A stretch of 64,000 bases of DNA from Larix kaempferi (taxonomy: Eukaryota; Streptophyta; Pinopsida; Pinales; Pinaceae): positions 6,510,001 through 6,574,000 of the forward strand of contig BSBM01000252.1 in the NCBI GenBank assembly GCA_027924585.1. Reading direction: 5' to 3'. The position numbers and the translations under genes are program-made. A model generated the notes under the pieces. That model saw nothing but the letters and a program-made list of their open reading frames with translations. It did no database searches and was not told the DNA's origin. Shown here piece after piece: positions 35,896 through 46,766 of the stretch (position 1 is its first letter; each line of letters starts with the position of its first letter).

Positions 35896-38051
35896 ATCTA
35901 CCTATGCATATATGGGAAAAAGCAGCTAGAACAGCTGTATATGTGCAGAACAGAACACCCCACAAGATATTGGACAACAATACACCAGAAGAGGTCTTTT
36001 CTGGTAAGAAACCTGAAGTCAGTCATCTTAGAATATTTGGTTGTCCAGTATACACTCATGTCCCAAAGGAAAAGAGGACTAAACTAGATCCTTCAGGAAA
36101 GAAGGGTATCTTTGTGGGTTACAGTGAAAGCTTGAAGGCTTACAGAATATACTTTCCAGGGTTCAAGAAGATTGATGTCAGCAGGGATGTAACATTTGAT
36201 GAAAACTCAACATTCATTAAATAAAGGAAGGCACCTATCAAAGTTTATGAAGAACCCAAGAAAACTAGATTTCAAGACACTACCATGACTGAAGCAGTTC
36301 CAGAAGTTGTTCGTGAGTTTGAAGATCCGCAAGAACCTGTAGATCCACCCCGAGAGGATAACTCTCACAAGAGAAAACTTGCATGGGCTAGAGAGCTCAT
36401 TCAAGATGCAGAAAGATTTGGCATTCCAGAAGAAGAACACAGAGCAAAGAAGAGAACCAGATCACATACCAGCTATGTTGCTTTACTCTGTGACATTATG
36501 AACAAAGAGCCTTCCAGTTATGAAGAAGTAGCTAAAAAGAAAGAATGGAAGGATGCCATGGTTGAGGAATACCAATCAATAATGAAGAATGATGTTTGGG
36601 ATGTTGTCCCAAGACCTAAAGAGAAGTCTGTTGTGACTTCCAAATGGATCTACAAAATCAAGCATGCTGTAGATGGCAGTGTAGAGAAATACAAGGCAAG
36701 ATTCGTAGCTCGTGGCTTCTCTCAGAAAGAGGAAGTAGATTATGAAGAAACTTTTGCACCTGTAGCTAGGTATACTTCCATCAGAACAATACTTTCCCTG
36801 GCTGCAGCGATGAAATGGAAAATACACCTGATGGATGTCAAGACTGCTTTCTTGAATGGTGTAGTTGAAGAGGAAGTATATGTGGAGCAACCACTCAGTT
36901 TCGAAATACATGACAGGGAGTCATATGTATTCATATTGAAGAAAGCCTTGTATGGTTTGAAGCAAGCTCCCAGAACTTGGTATGGTAGGATGGACAGTTT
37001 CCTATCTAGTTTCGGCTTTACCAAGAGTAAAGCGGATTCCAACCTTTACTACAAGGTTGAGGAAGGGAATCTTGTGATTCTACTCCTGTATGTGGATGAC
37101 TTATTTGTAACAGGAGATGACAAATTGATTGCAGATACTAAGAGGAAGCTTGCTACTGAGTTCGATATGAAATATTTGGGAATGATGCACTATTTACTAG
37201 GTATGGAGGTGTGGCAGAATGCAGGTGGGATCTTCCTTGGTCAAGGGAAGTACACAGTAGATATCCTAAAGAGATCCAGGATGATGGATTGCAAGGCCAT
37301 GGCCACACCCATGGTATCGAACCTGAAGCTTCTATGTGATGTTTCATCTGAGCTAGTTGATGTCTCTATGTATCAGCAGATGATTGGGTCCTTGATGTAC
37401 CTGACGAACAAGAGACCATATATTTTCTTTGCTGTGAACACATTGAGTCAATTCCTGACAGATCCGAGGAGTGTTCACCTGGTTGCTGTAAAGCATGTTC
37501 TAAGGTACCTGAAGGGTATAGTGGATTATGGGCTCAAGTATGAGGCAAATCAAAAGTTTAACCTGTAGGGTTATGTTGATTCAGATTGGGCTGGCAGTGC
37601 TGCAGATAGGAAGATTACATCTGGATGTTGCTTCAGTATGGGATCAGGTGTGATCTCTTGGTTTAGCAGGAAGCAGTCCTGCGTAGCACTGAGTATAGCT
37701 GAGGCAGAGTATGTTGCAGCCTGTTTAGCTAGTTGTGAGGCAGTATGGCTACGAAAGCTACTGTCTAAGTTATTTGATCTCCCGTTGGATGCTACTGGTA
37801 TCTTTTGTGATAACCAAAGTTGTGTGAAGCTGTCCGAGAACCCAGTGTTTCATGACAGGTCAAAACACATAGAGATCAAATATCACTATATCAGGGATAT
37901 GGTGCAGAGAGGAGCTGTGAAGCTCCTGTATATTGTGACGGACGAGCAAATTGCAGATGTGCTGATGAAGCCACTAGCCAGGGTGAAGTTCGAGTACTTC
38001 AGGGAGAGGCTTGGTGTTCTTCAGATTGATGACACTTTGAGGAAGAAGTGA
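35850..38051 (+). pseudogene. Copia 1 integrase end, reverse transcriptase, RNase H
   Basis: One frame runs through to the natural end at 38051, broken by TAA (36222-36224) and TAG (37566-37568). Integrase C-terminal part: HIWEKAARTAVYVQNRTP and LRIFGCPVYTHVPKEKR. RT: EWKDAMVEEYQSIMKNDVWD (36543), KWIYKIKHAVDG, YKARFVARGFSQKE, DVKTAFLNGVVEEEVYVEQP and the catalytic YVDD in LLLYVDDLFVTGDD (about 37080). RNase H: YVDSDWAGSAADRK (about 37575), SRKQSCVALSIAEAEYVAA and HDRSKHIEIKYHYIRD. RT itself is open for 427 codons. The product would copy element RNA into DNA in virus-like particles. Confidence 0.94.
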
Positions 38052-38089
38052 TGGACACATTTGCTGAAGCCATTCCAAGCATGTTGGAA

Positions 38090-39600
38090 GGAGGATCCTT
38101 CACATGGCTGTGGATGTAAGCGTTGGATGATGAGCATTAGGATGATGTTTTGGTTTCTTCTTTGTATGCATCATGTTGGATGCTGGATATGATCAGTAGG
38201 ATCATTTATTTGTATATGTATGTACGCATCATGTTGGATGCTGGATATGATCAGTTGGATCATTTATATGTATATGTATGTACGCATTATGTTGGATGCT
38301 GGATATGATCAGTTGGATCATTTATATGTATGTACGCATCATGTTGGATGTTGGATATGATCAGTAGGATCATTTGTATGTATTTTGTATATGCGTCATG
38401 TTGGATGCTTAGACCATGTATCTGTATATGTATTAGGTGGATACATTGTATGATCAGGTGGATCATGTATGGTGATATGTATCATGTATTTGTATCAGGT
38501 GGATACACTGTATGATTAGGTGGATCATGTATGGTTATATGTATCATGTATTTGTATCAGGTTGATACACTGTATGATCAGGTGGATCATGTATGATGAT
38601 ATGTATCAGGCAGATACTTGGTATGCATAAGGTAGATGCATTGTATGATTAGGATGATCATGGATGACGAGCTTCAGGATGTTTCTCCAGGTGACATGTA
38701 GCAGGATGTTGCAATGATTATGATCAGGATAATCATGTGTACATGAGGATGATGTATGGTGAGCATCAGGTTGATACACTATGGTCGTGGATCAGGTTGT
38801 GTAGATGAGCATATAATTTGGCCCTAGGAGATTTGCAGATAGTCTTTCGAGGTTTTGCCTATGGCATGTAATCTGGCCCTGGGATATCTGGAAAATGCTC
38901 TTTCGAGGTTTTGCTCTGGGAGGACATATACTTTGACCCTGGGAGATCTGCAGATAGTCTTTCGAGGTTTTTCCTATGGCATATAATCTGGCCCTGGGAT
39001 ATCTGGCAGATGCTCTTTCGAGGTTTTTTCCTATGGCATATAATATGTCCCTGGGAGATCCGATAGGTTGGGCTGTGTGCCCGTAATAAGTCCTGGGATG
39101 CTCTTGTGAGGTTTTTCCATGACCACATATAATCTGTCCCTGGGAGATCCTATAGGTAGAGTTGTGTGATCGTAACAGCCTGGGATGCTCTTGTGAGGTT
39201 TTGTGGTGACCACATATAATATGTCCCTGGGAGATCCTATAGGTAGAGCTATGTGCTCATAACAGCCTGGGATGATCTTGCAAGGTTTTGTGGTGAGGTC
39301 ACATATAATATGGCCTTGGGAGATCCTATAGGTAGAGCCGTGTGCTCGTAACAGCCTGGGATGCTCTTTCGAGGTTTTGTGACGCACGTAATAAGTCCTG
39401 AGGATTCTAGAGTATGGCCAGTGATGACGAAGACCTGTAGGTGGTGGGCCTACATCCAGTATGAAAAAGGACTGGCTCTGTAGAACTTTCTATGATGAGT
39501 AGAGTCAGAGATTGGTTGAGATAGCAGCAGTAGTGACGATGATGATGACGATGATCTCGAGAAGAATACTTGTCTAGCAGATCTGTGTCGAGAAATACCT
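38090..39600 (+). repeat. tandem-repeat field before Copia 1 3' LTR
   Basis: Three successive families fill the spacer between the RNase H stop and the polypurine tract. 38160-38410: units of about 50-60 bp with catcatgttggatgctggat and atgatcagttggatcattta. 38410-38660: units of about 60 bp with gtatgatcaggtggatcatg and tatcaggtggataca. 38815-39400: six or seven units of about 60-85 bp with ggccctgggagatc and ctctttcgaggttttg. No ORF is supported. Typical Copia elements have a much shorter spacer here. Confidence 0.88.
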
Positions 39601-39604
39601 TCCT

Positions 39605-39617
39605 AGTTAAGAGGGAG
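39605..39617 (+). promoter_or_regulatory. Copia 1 polypurine tract
   Basis: agttaagagggag directly precedes the 3' LTR start tgttgatg. Confidence 0.88.
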
Positions 39618-40209
39618 TGTTGATGTATATGTAACTTTGGAATGTATTTCATATATATTTATTGTACCCTTATTAGAGATGTGGTATTCCTTTATAAGGA
39701 AGTGTCGTCATGTGGATTGACAAGTGTCGCAAGTGTGTGTACTTGCCGATGGGTTATTAGACCACCATGTGTGGGGTTGGCCCTGAAATATATATTATAT
39801 TGTGGATGTATCTAGATAGACAAGTCGGCCCCATACTGTAATTGGGCAAACATGTTAAGTATAAATAGAGATCGGGAGATCTCTATTTGCATCATTCAAA
39901 AAGTCACACTTCTCTCACTTAGAAAGTGGCACATTAGTGAGGAGGAGGATCATCTGCTACTAGGAGAATATCTCAGTGTATTTTGGTTGTACTTTGGTTG
40001 AGTCATTGCTCTCTCTATCTCTGAGGAAGTTGTGGGGTTTTTCACCTTAGGGTTTTCCCCACGGCAACTCTGTGTCTCTTGTCTCTCATGCTTTTGATTC
40101 TTGTGATGTTTGTCATGCTTATTGTGATTGTTATGCATTGATATACTGTATATGTTATTCTCTCAGTATAGATCCTAGAGTATTGTGAATTAATGCTCAA
40201 AATTTAACA
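39618..40209 (+). repeat. Copia 1 3' LTR
   Basis: 592 bp, TGTTGATG...TTTAACA, colinear with the 5' LTR. It is followed by the second GTGAG target copy. Confidence 0.95.
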
Positions 40210-40918
40210 GTGAGAAGTTTTTCTGGTGAATGCATAAGTCTCAGATCGACGGTGGTGTTCTATTGAAAGATTAATGAGCAGAATTACCTATGGTTGGGTG
40301 GAGTGTGGAAGCCACACATCCAATTTCCAATTCAAGTGTTCAACAAATAAGTTTATTTCATGAGAATGGTGTTATTAACTTTCAATAAAAATTTGTGATA
40401 AAAATTTGCCATGGTTTTCTATTTAAATTTATGGGTTTATAATTGAAATGTTTATTGAAAATATGTTGAAGAGTAAAATGCAATAAAACTATTATGAATG
40501 GATAAACAAGTGGGAATCCCATTCATTTGTTAATTTTTCTTAAGTTGCATCATTATATGCAAATAGTTAAATTTTATTGCAAAAGGCCTGTGTTAAATTG
40601 TCAGTTTACTGTGTAGTATTTTTTTCTTACTGCACAGTTCCTAAGTTAAATGATATGTTTTACTGGGCAGTTCAAAGGATTTAAATGAAATGTTTATTTA
40701 TACAAATTATTGCATAAAACATTATATTCTTACTTTTCATATGGTTGGAAGAAAATAATTCTAAATGTTCAATGTTATGTTTGAAACGAGTATCCACATA
40801 TGTTTTACGTGCACTAAATTCTCATGTCCTATTTTATCGTAATAGGTAAGTTTAAAGCAAAACTATGTGTTAGATTTGTTAGTAGTGTTTGCGTTAAGTG
40901 GTAATCTTAATTTATTTT

Positions 40919-40990
40919 AAAACCACATGCGGTTTTGTTTATTTTAAAACCACATGCGGTTTTTTTTATTTTAAAACCACATGCGGTTTT
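40919..40990. repeat. three 27-bp repeats of a near-palindrome
   Basis: aaaaccacatgcggtttt occurs at 40919-40936, 40946-40963 and 40973-40990. Each is an inverted repeat with a single mismatched pair around CATG. It lies within the chromovirus LTR. Confidence 0.92.
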
Positions 40991-41649
40991 GTTTGCCTTA
41001 ACACATCCTCCATGTGCCAAAACTTGTTTATTGTGTGTTGCAATGAATAATATTTGAATTTAAAAACCATGGGCCAAACAAGAGAGGTATTAGTTTTAAA
41101 TTTACAAGTATTGGGAATTGTAGGATTATATACAAAATTCAGTGAGTTGAATTAGTATTAAATATGCAATATAATATGTCGAGGAAGTTTGGTAAAATTT
41201 TTCCTAAGTAATTTATGGAAACCCCAATTTTGTCGTTATGTCCTAGCTAAGTAATTTATGGAGACCCAAACTTTGTAGTTCTGTCATAGTATGTCGTAGT
41301 ATTTATTGCGTAGTAAGTTTAAATGAACATGTTGGAAATAATTTTTATTTTCTTGTTTGATTAAGTATATAACCTTAGTTTCTTTTATTCCATTGTAATT
41401 TTTTTTCTATTTTATTGCACCGAGTGAAACGAGGTGCTCTACAACCCAGTATGGGGGAGATCTTCTAACGTGTGTGATGTAGCGTTATGTAGCGTTACAT
41501 CTAATAAAGCGTAAAAGTATTTTAAAAAAATCCTATAACCATCTAATAAAAAGTAAAAAGTATTTCAAAAAATCCATGTTGGTTCATAAAATGAAATATT
41601 ATGAAAAGTAATTAAAAATAGATGTTCGTTTATAAAATAAAAACTTAAA

Positions 41650-41775
41650 ACTTAAACCCGGATCTATCAATCAAGAGAGATCAAATTTCTTGAGTTTAAA
41701 TTTAAAAAAAGAAATACACCTCAAGAAATTGGATCCCTCTCTGTGCTTGATAGATACGGGTTTAACATGGATCTA
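41650..41775. repeat. foldback (MITE-like) copy 1
   Basis: The arm cttaaacccggatctatcaa...atttcttgag pairs with the later ctcaagaaattggatcc...tgatagatacgggttt, leaving a short A-rich loop. Related foldbacks occur at about 46330-46525 and 48500-48680. Confidence 0.75.
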
Positions 41776-41939
41776 TGCTGGTTTACGGAAACCCCAGTTC
41801 TCACTCTTAGGACAACTATGCGGTTCTTACTTTGCAGTAAGCTTAAAAAGGATTATGTCGAAATAATATTTTCCTTTGTCTTAATAAAATTTAAAACAAA
41901 CTCGAGGAATGTCTAAGTATGAAACTAAAATTATCTTGT

Positions 41940-42300
41940 CAACATCACAGTTCACTATGTGGCAGCTCACTCATCAAAGCTCACACTGTCACAACTCACT
42001 CATCTAAGCTCAATAAGTCACAATTCACTCTTCAAAGCCAAAACTTATTATGGTCCACTATTCATATTTAGTAAAAATAATAAATTATTGGTATTGATAT
42101 GGGTGCATAGTTATATTTTTATTTATGTTGATCAATTTTTGTTTAATAAATAAATATAGACATGTTCTATATGCCAACCTTGTCAAAGTTATTTATTTAT
42201 GTCGAAGTTAATTTTTGTTTAATTAATAAATAAAAACATATTCCATATGCCAACCTCCTCGATTGATGTCGAAGCTCTTTATTTATGTCGAAGATAAATT
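41940..42300. repeat. small diverged direct repeats in LTR
   Basis: 41945-42030 has three imperfect copies of a tcacaactcactcatcaaagct-like word. 42130-42300 has two or three imperfect units with ttatttatgtcgaag and catatgccaacct. Confidence 0.6.
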
Positions 42301-42842
42301 TGCAAAAATATCATAATATAAACAAATTTCATATGCTAAAGCTCAATAGAAAACAACTGGCTCAATTAGTTTATGCTAAGTAGAAATAATGTTTATGTCG
42401 AAGCTTATAATTAGCTTTGCTAATATTCCTTGCATGAATGGTATTAATGTTTGAAAACAATAAGTTGAATCAAGCTAAATACCATGGGTTGTATTCGTGA
42501 GCAATTGGATATTTAATTTCATATAGGAAGAACATTAGTAATTATTATCACAAATCATTTAGGAGAACCATCGTGCGCGGTTCCTATGTCATGGTTCTTA
42601 CTACGCAAGTTATGTAGATAGTTTTACTACACAGCTCATACTATGAATTGTTAAAAGAAATTATGGGTCTTATGGATTAAGTTGAAGCTTCCGCTATTGA
42701 CTTGTATATATTTTATGCATTCAAATGCATTTGTTATAGGATTGCATATATGAAATATGCATGTAGCTAATGAGCATTAATATATTTTATTATTTAAAAA
42801 AAAATTGTGTATGAAGTCTAGTGTGACACTGGGTATGTTACA

Positions 42843-44605
42843 AAGGCCAAGAACCATCAGTTGTTTCAAAATACACCATAGCCAACCCAATGTTGCAGCA
42901 GATTACTCAACACGCAGACCCTCCAAGTGATTGAGAACTAGAATAGTCTGATCCATCTCAACAATCTGAAGATGTTCAGGAGATACCTTCACTCGAGGAT
43001 ATCCCTATGAATGAAGTACATGATGAACAATGGAAGAAGACACAAGAAATCCCTCCGCCATATCTAGTTGTTGAACAAGTTTCTCTCCAACAAGGAAAAT
43101 TTTAAGGATCCATAATTTTCTTAAAGTGTAGAAACCTTGGCAAATATTTCTAACTCTTAAATTTGCAACCATAAAATTTATGGTGAATTTTTCATAGAAA
43201 TATTAAAATTTTTAGGACTTTATATAGTTTTTGGACAATTTTAGCGATTTTTAGAGTAAAAAAGAACTATCCCATGGAATTTGGGTGAAATTTTCTTTAA
43301 GAAAATGGAATTTGGTGAATCCTTTTTGGGAAAAACATCGAAAAAAATCCCATCGGATAAATTTCACCCCTAAAGTTTCCTTGGTCTCCAAGAACAGATT
43401 ACACATTTCACACATGACCCAGATAAGTGTTGAGATATTCTTCAAAATTTTCAAGCACACGCCGACATCATTCCATTCCTGTTCGAAGAGACTTAGCAGA
43501 AGATCATCCAACGTAGAACATTCCACCAGGAGGAAGAGAGTCATCCATGAAACCATTCCACGTAATTGGTTTCCAATGACCTACCTTTACGATCTCTACC
43601 CCCCAGGTGCAACAATTTCGGACTATACTACATTTTCCGCACAACATTTGTTTGAATAGATTCGAGATACTACAGTCGAGGTTGAGTGTCATCTAATTCA
43701 GGTCGATATCGAACATACCAGACTCAAGCAAGCTTATGATGGCGCTTGCATACAGTTGGAGGATTCTCTTGTAGCCAAAGTAAAATAATAGAACATAAAA
43801 CTAGTTGTGGAAAACACCATCACAACCCTTTGTGACTAGATGCACACAATGTGGCCCCAAGTATGACAACACTTACCATCTGCACCAAAGGAACTTTTAG
43901 TCATGGTAGTGCAATAAATCCTTCATCTCTTTTGCACCTCATGGTAACAACTTGAGACAGAGTGCATAAAACTACAACAACAAGTCCTCACCATCCAGAA
44001 CCATGGCAACGAGAAACAAGTTCACTTGATGGCCCAAGTCCTTGAAGTAAGAAAATAATTTAAATATGTCTACAACAAGTTGAAACACACAACTCAACAT
44101 AGTCAAGGTATATTTTATTCACTTAATGATTGGGGCGGCATATTAGCTGAAAATCAGAGACCAATTGATGTTTTGCGGGAAAAAGTAATGCAATTGAATA
44201 TTGACGCTCAGAACACAACTAATCGTCTTGATCATGAGCGCAAGTATCAAGAAGCACAACAAGTTGATGATGATTTGGCCACACAATATGACAAAGTCTG
44301 GACTACTAAACATATTTTGTGTGAGTTAAAGACATCGACCCAACTCACATACACTGACTTACATCAATTACATTAGTCTGCATACATAGAGACCCAACAA
44401 CTGCAACATCAATTTCCAACCCTCCCAGATACATAGAGAGCTCAAAATGTTTTGGCTAGTGCCAACATTTTGCTTGGAAAACATAATACCGAATTGCCAG
44501 TGTTTGACGTCTTTAGACAACGTGCATTCACAAAAGTATGAGAGTTGGCTCCTTCATTTAAGAGCTTACACTACATGATGCACAAGCTTCATGAATGTAG
44601 TCGAG
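42843..44605 (+). pseudogene. decayed unassigned coding stretch, retroelement-like
   Basis: Pieces of a plus-strand frame are readable: 43285-43659 (124 codons), then a heptad-like part (VECHLIQVDIEHTRLKQAYD, about 43680), 44080-44376 (PIDVLREKVMQLNIDAQNTT) and about 44490-44600 (ELPVFDVFRQRAFTKV). Stops separate them. I do not recognise a family. The coiled-coil character recalls the extra ORFs of nearby Gypsy elements, but no diagnostic motif is present. Confidence 0.35.
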
Positions 44606-46766
44606 TTGACTCGAGGGCAATTAAACACTTGTGGTCAAATCCTGTTGGATCCTTGTTTTATTGGAAAGGACCCTAAAAGGAGGAAGGAAGCATGGGGTAA
44701 AGGAACGGTAGTTAAAGAATCCGCAATTTTTTTGGACCCTCCCCTGCGACTATATAAATAAGTAGGATGCAAGCAGAACAAGGGAGTAACCAGTGAAGAA
44801 GGAGGAGATAGACATAGATATTGAAGAGGGCAGAGGAAAATTGAAGAACAAGTTACAAAAGAGTAACAAGGATGCTTAGTCTTATGTATTTGGGTTTTGG
44901 GGTAATGTAATTGGGATATGATTTATTTGTTGTTAGTGACATTGTGATGGGTAATTATTCAGATGATGTAAGGATGGAGAACCATGAATCTAATATGTAA
45001 TAGAAGTTATCAGTAATTGAAATGACAGAATCCCCCCCATAATTTTCATTGTATGGTTGAGTTGTCTTATGTTTATTGTCTAATCAATGGATTGTGTTTC
45101 TGTTTTACATATGCATGGAACTCTTTTGCGATAGTATAGAGATGTATGTTGTTGTGACATGAAGAATGTTAACCATTTCGACCTAGTTGTGCAGTTAACC
45201 CTCCTTATCACACAAATGTCTTATTTTTGCTTCAAGTGAGAGCTTCTCCTTCGAGGGATTGAAAATTCCACCATAGTAAAGTATAGATTTTCCCTTTGTT
45301 GGCTCATGCACAAGAACTTGGTCTCTAATTTTGTGCCAATGGTCTCTAACCTGCACACAAAGCCATAATAATACCATTCTCAAAGAAAATCAACCTTTCA
45401 AATAAAATATTCAAAAATTGACATAAAATTAATGATCAACAAAGCAATCTAATTATCAAATTAGAATATACTTTCCTAAATTGCAACATTCATCACATCA
45501 ATGCATATGAAATACAAGGACTTGGGGAAGGGAAAGAAGATGGATCTCCTATATTACTTCAAAAGTCAACAAAAATTTACAACACAAAGCAATACCTAAG
45601 TTCTTTATTTCCAGACATCCTTATCTAGAGTTTGGATTCTTCCTTCCCAGGTCACTAACAAGATTCCACTCCTAATGCTCTTTCTCAATCTTTAACGAGA
45701 AATATCAAAGGTGATCAAGATCCTAATATAGTGACGGGAAAAAGGTAATCAGACATAAATGATTATGAGGGTGACACTGTAAATACCTTGGACACTCTTA
45801 ATTACAAATATCTAGCATGAGGGCATAATCATGGTATACCCCCCTCCATTTACTCATTATACTTGCTTTTATACAGATATTGATTGGTTGGAAGAGTTGA
45901 GTCGGGTATAACCGAGCCCAACCAACATGCTAACCACTTGAGCATGCATTGAAACACTTGCTCTTTTTATTTTTTTTCACGTTAGATGTGTACGTGAGTT
46001 CTCAAAGGGTAAGTTGCGCACGATACATTTGTTGCTAATGGGTAACTTGCGTATGCAAGCCAAAATGTACTTTTTTTGAGGGGTTTGACACTTTTTCATA
46101 ATGTGAAATGGATATCAAAGAGTGTAAGCATCTATAAGTTTTGGAATTATTATAAAAATAACATAATGTAATGTAACAAAATGAAACATTACCAAAATAA
46201 AAATAAATAATAAAAATTACATGTCGACTAAAAAAATAAATTTAACAAAATAATAAGAACATGTCAGCTAGATGCCCACTTAAAAAATATACACATCATT
46301 TTGGCTTATAAAATTAAAAAATTAAAACCATCATAGATCCATCTTAAACCCGTATATATCAATCACCAAGAGGGATATATATCAATCACCAAGAGGGATA
46401 AAATTTCTTGAGGTGTACATTTTTTCTTTACATGTAAAGAGTTTAAGATAAACAAAATTACACCTAGAGAGATTGGATCCCTCTTAGTTTTTGATAGATT
46501 CGTGTTTAAGATAGATCTACACTGGTAATAACCTTCCCCATACACACAAACTATTAACTAGAAAAGTACATAAAAAAATATGGGAAATATGCTAATTGAC
46601 ACCATTAATGTTTTCTACTTTTTAAACTAATAATATAAATGTGGTAATGTTAACTATATATTATTTAATAAAAATACTTAGATAGATAAACAAATGTATT
46701 TATTGTTAAAGATAAAATCACAAAATTATATATATATATAAGAGAATGCATTAACCTCGATTTTAT
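44606..46766. repeat. 2.16-kb tandem duplication, copy 1
   Basis: Starts ttgactcgagggc and is colinear with the next 2.16 kb. Landmarks: tgttggatccttg (44642), tatataaataagtaggatgc (44752, TATA-like), ggggtaatgtaattgggata (44899), gggcataatcatggtat (about 45819), a cttgcgtatgcaagcc word (about 46048) and a foldback (46330-46525). The TATA box and TG start suggest that LTR-type sequence is included, but no primer site or coding lies between the copies. Confidence 0.88.
46330..46525. repeat. foldback (MITE-like) copy 2
   Basis: Arms near ttaaacccgtatatatcaatcacc and ttttgatagattcgtgtttaag pair around an A/T-rich centre. The arm catcaccaagaggga unit is itself duplicated here. Confidence 0.72.

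Larger units (their letters stand above)
32755..40209 (+). mobile_element. Ty1/Copia element 1, complete structure
   Basis: Paired LTRs (32755-33359 and 39618-40209), an initiator-tRNA-Met primer site, a gag-pol region, a polypurine tract and a perfect 5-bp target duplication GTGAG (32750-32754 and 40210-40214) define it. By eye the LTRs differ at about 21 sites, plus a 13-bp stretch (catctatgtattt) present only in the 5' copy. Coding is one frame apart from a 107-bp tandem duplication, and it has several stops, so the copy is non-autonomous now. It is inserted in the chromovirus LTR. Confidence 0.96.
31973..42842 (+). repeat. chromovirus 3' LTR, split by Copia 1
   Basis: Begins TGTAACA after the polypurine tract. 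A matching inverted TGTTACA ends at 42842. Removing Copia 1 and one copy of its target duplication leaves about 3.4 kb, which is long for an LTR. No second LTR copy is in the window, so the right end rests only on the 7-bp inverted ends. The second half is AT-rich and carries small repeats of its own (40919-40990, 41650-41775, 41940-42300). Confidence 0.6.

Noticed and set aside
40919-40990. CRISPR-like array
   Set aside because: Spacers are about 9 bp and AT-rich, and the sequence is plant nuclear. It is a short tandem palindrome.
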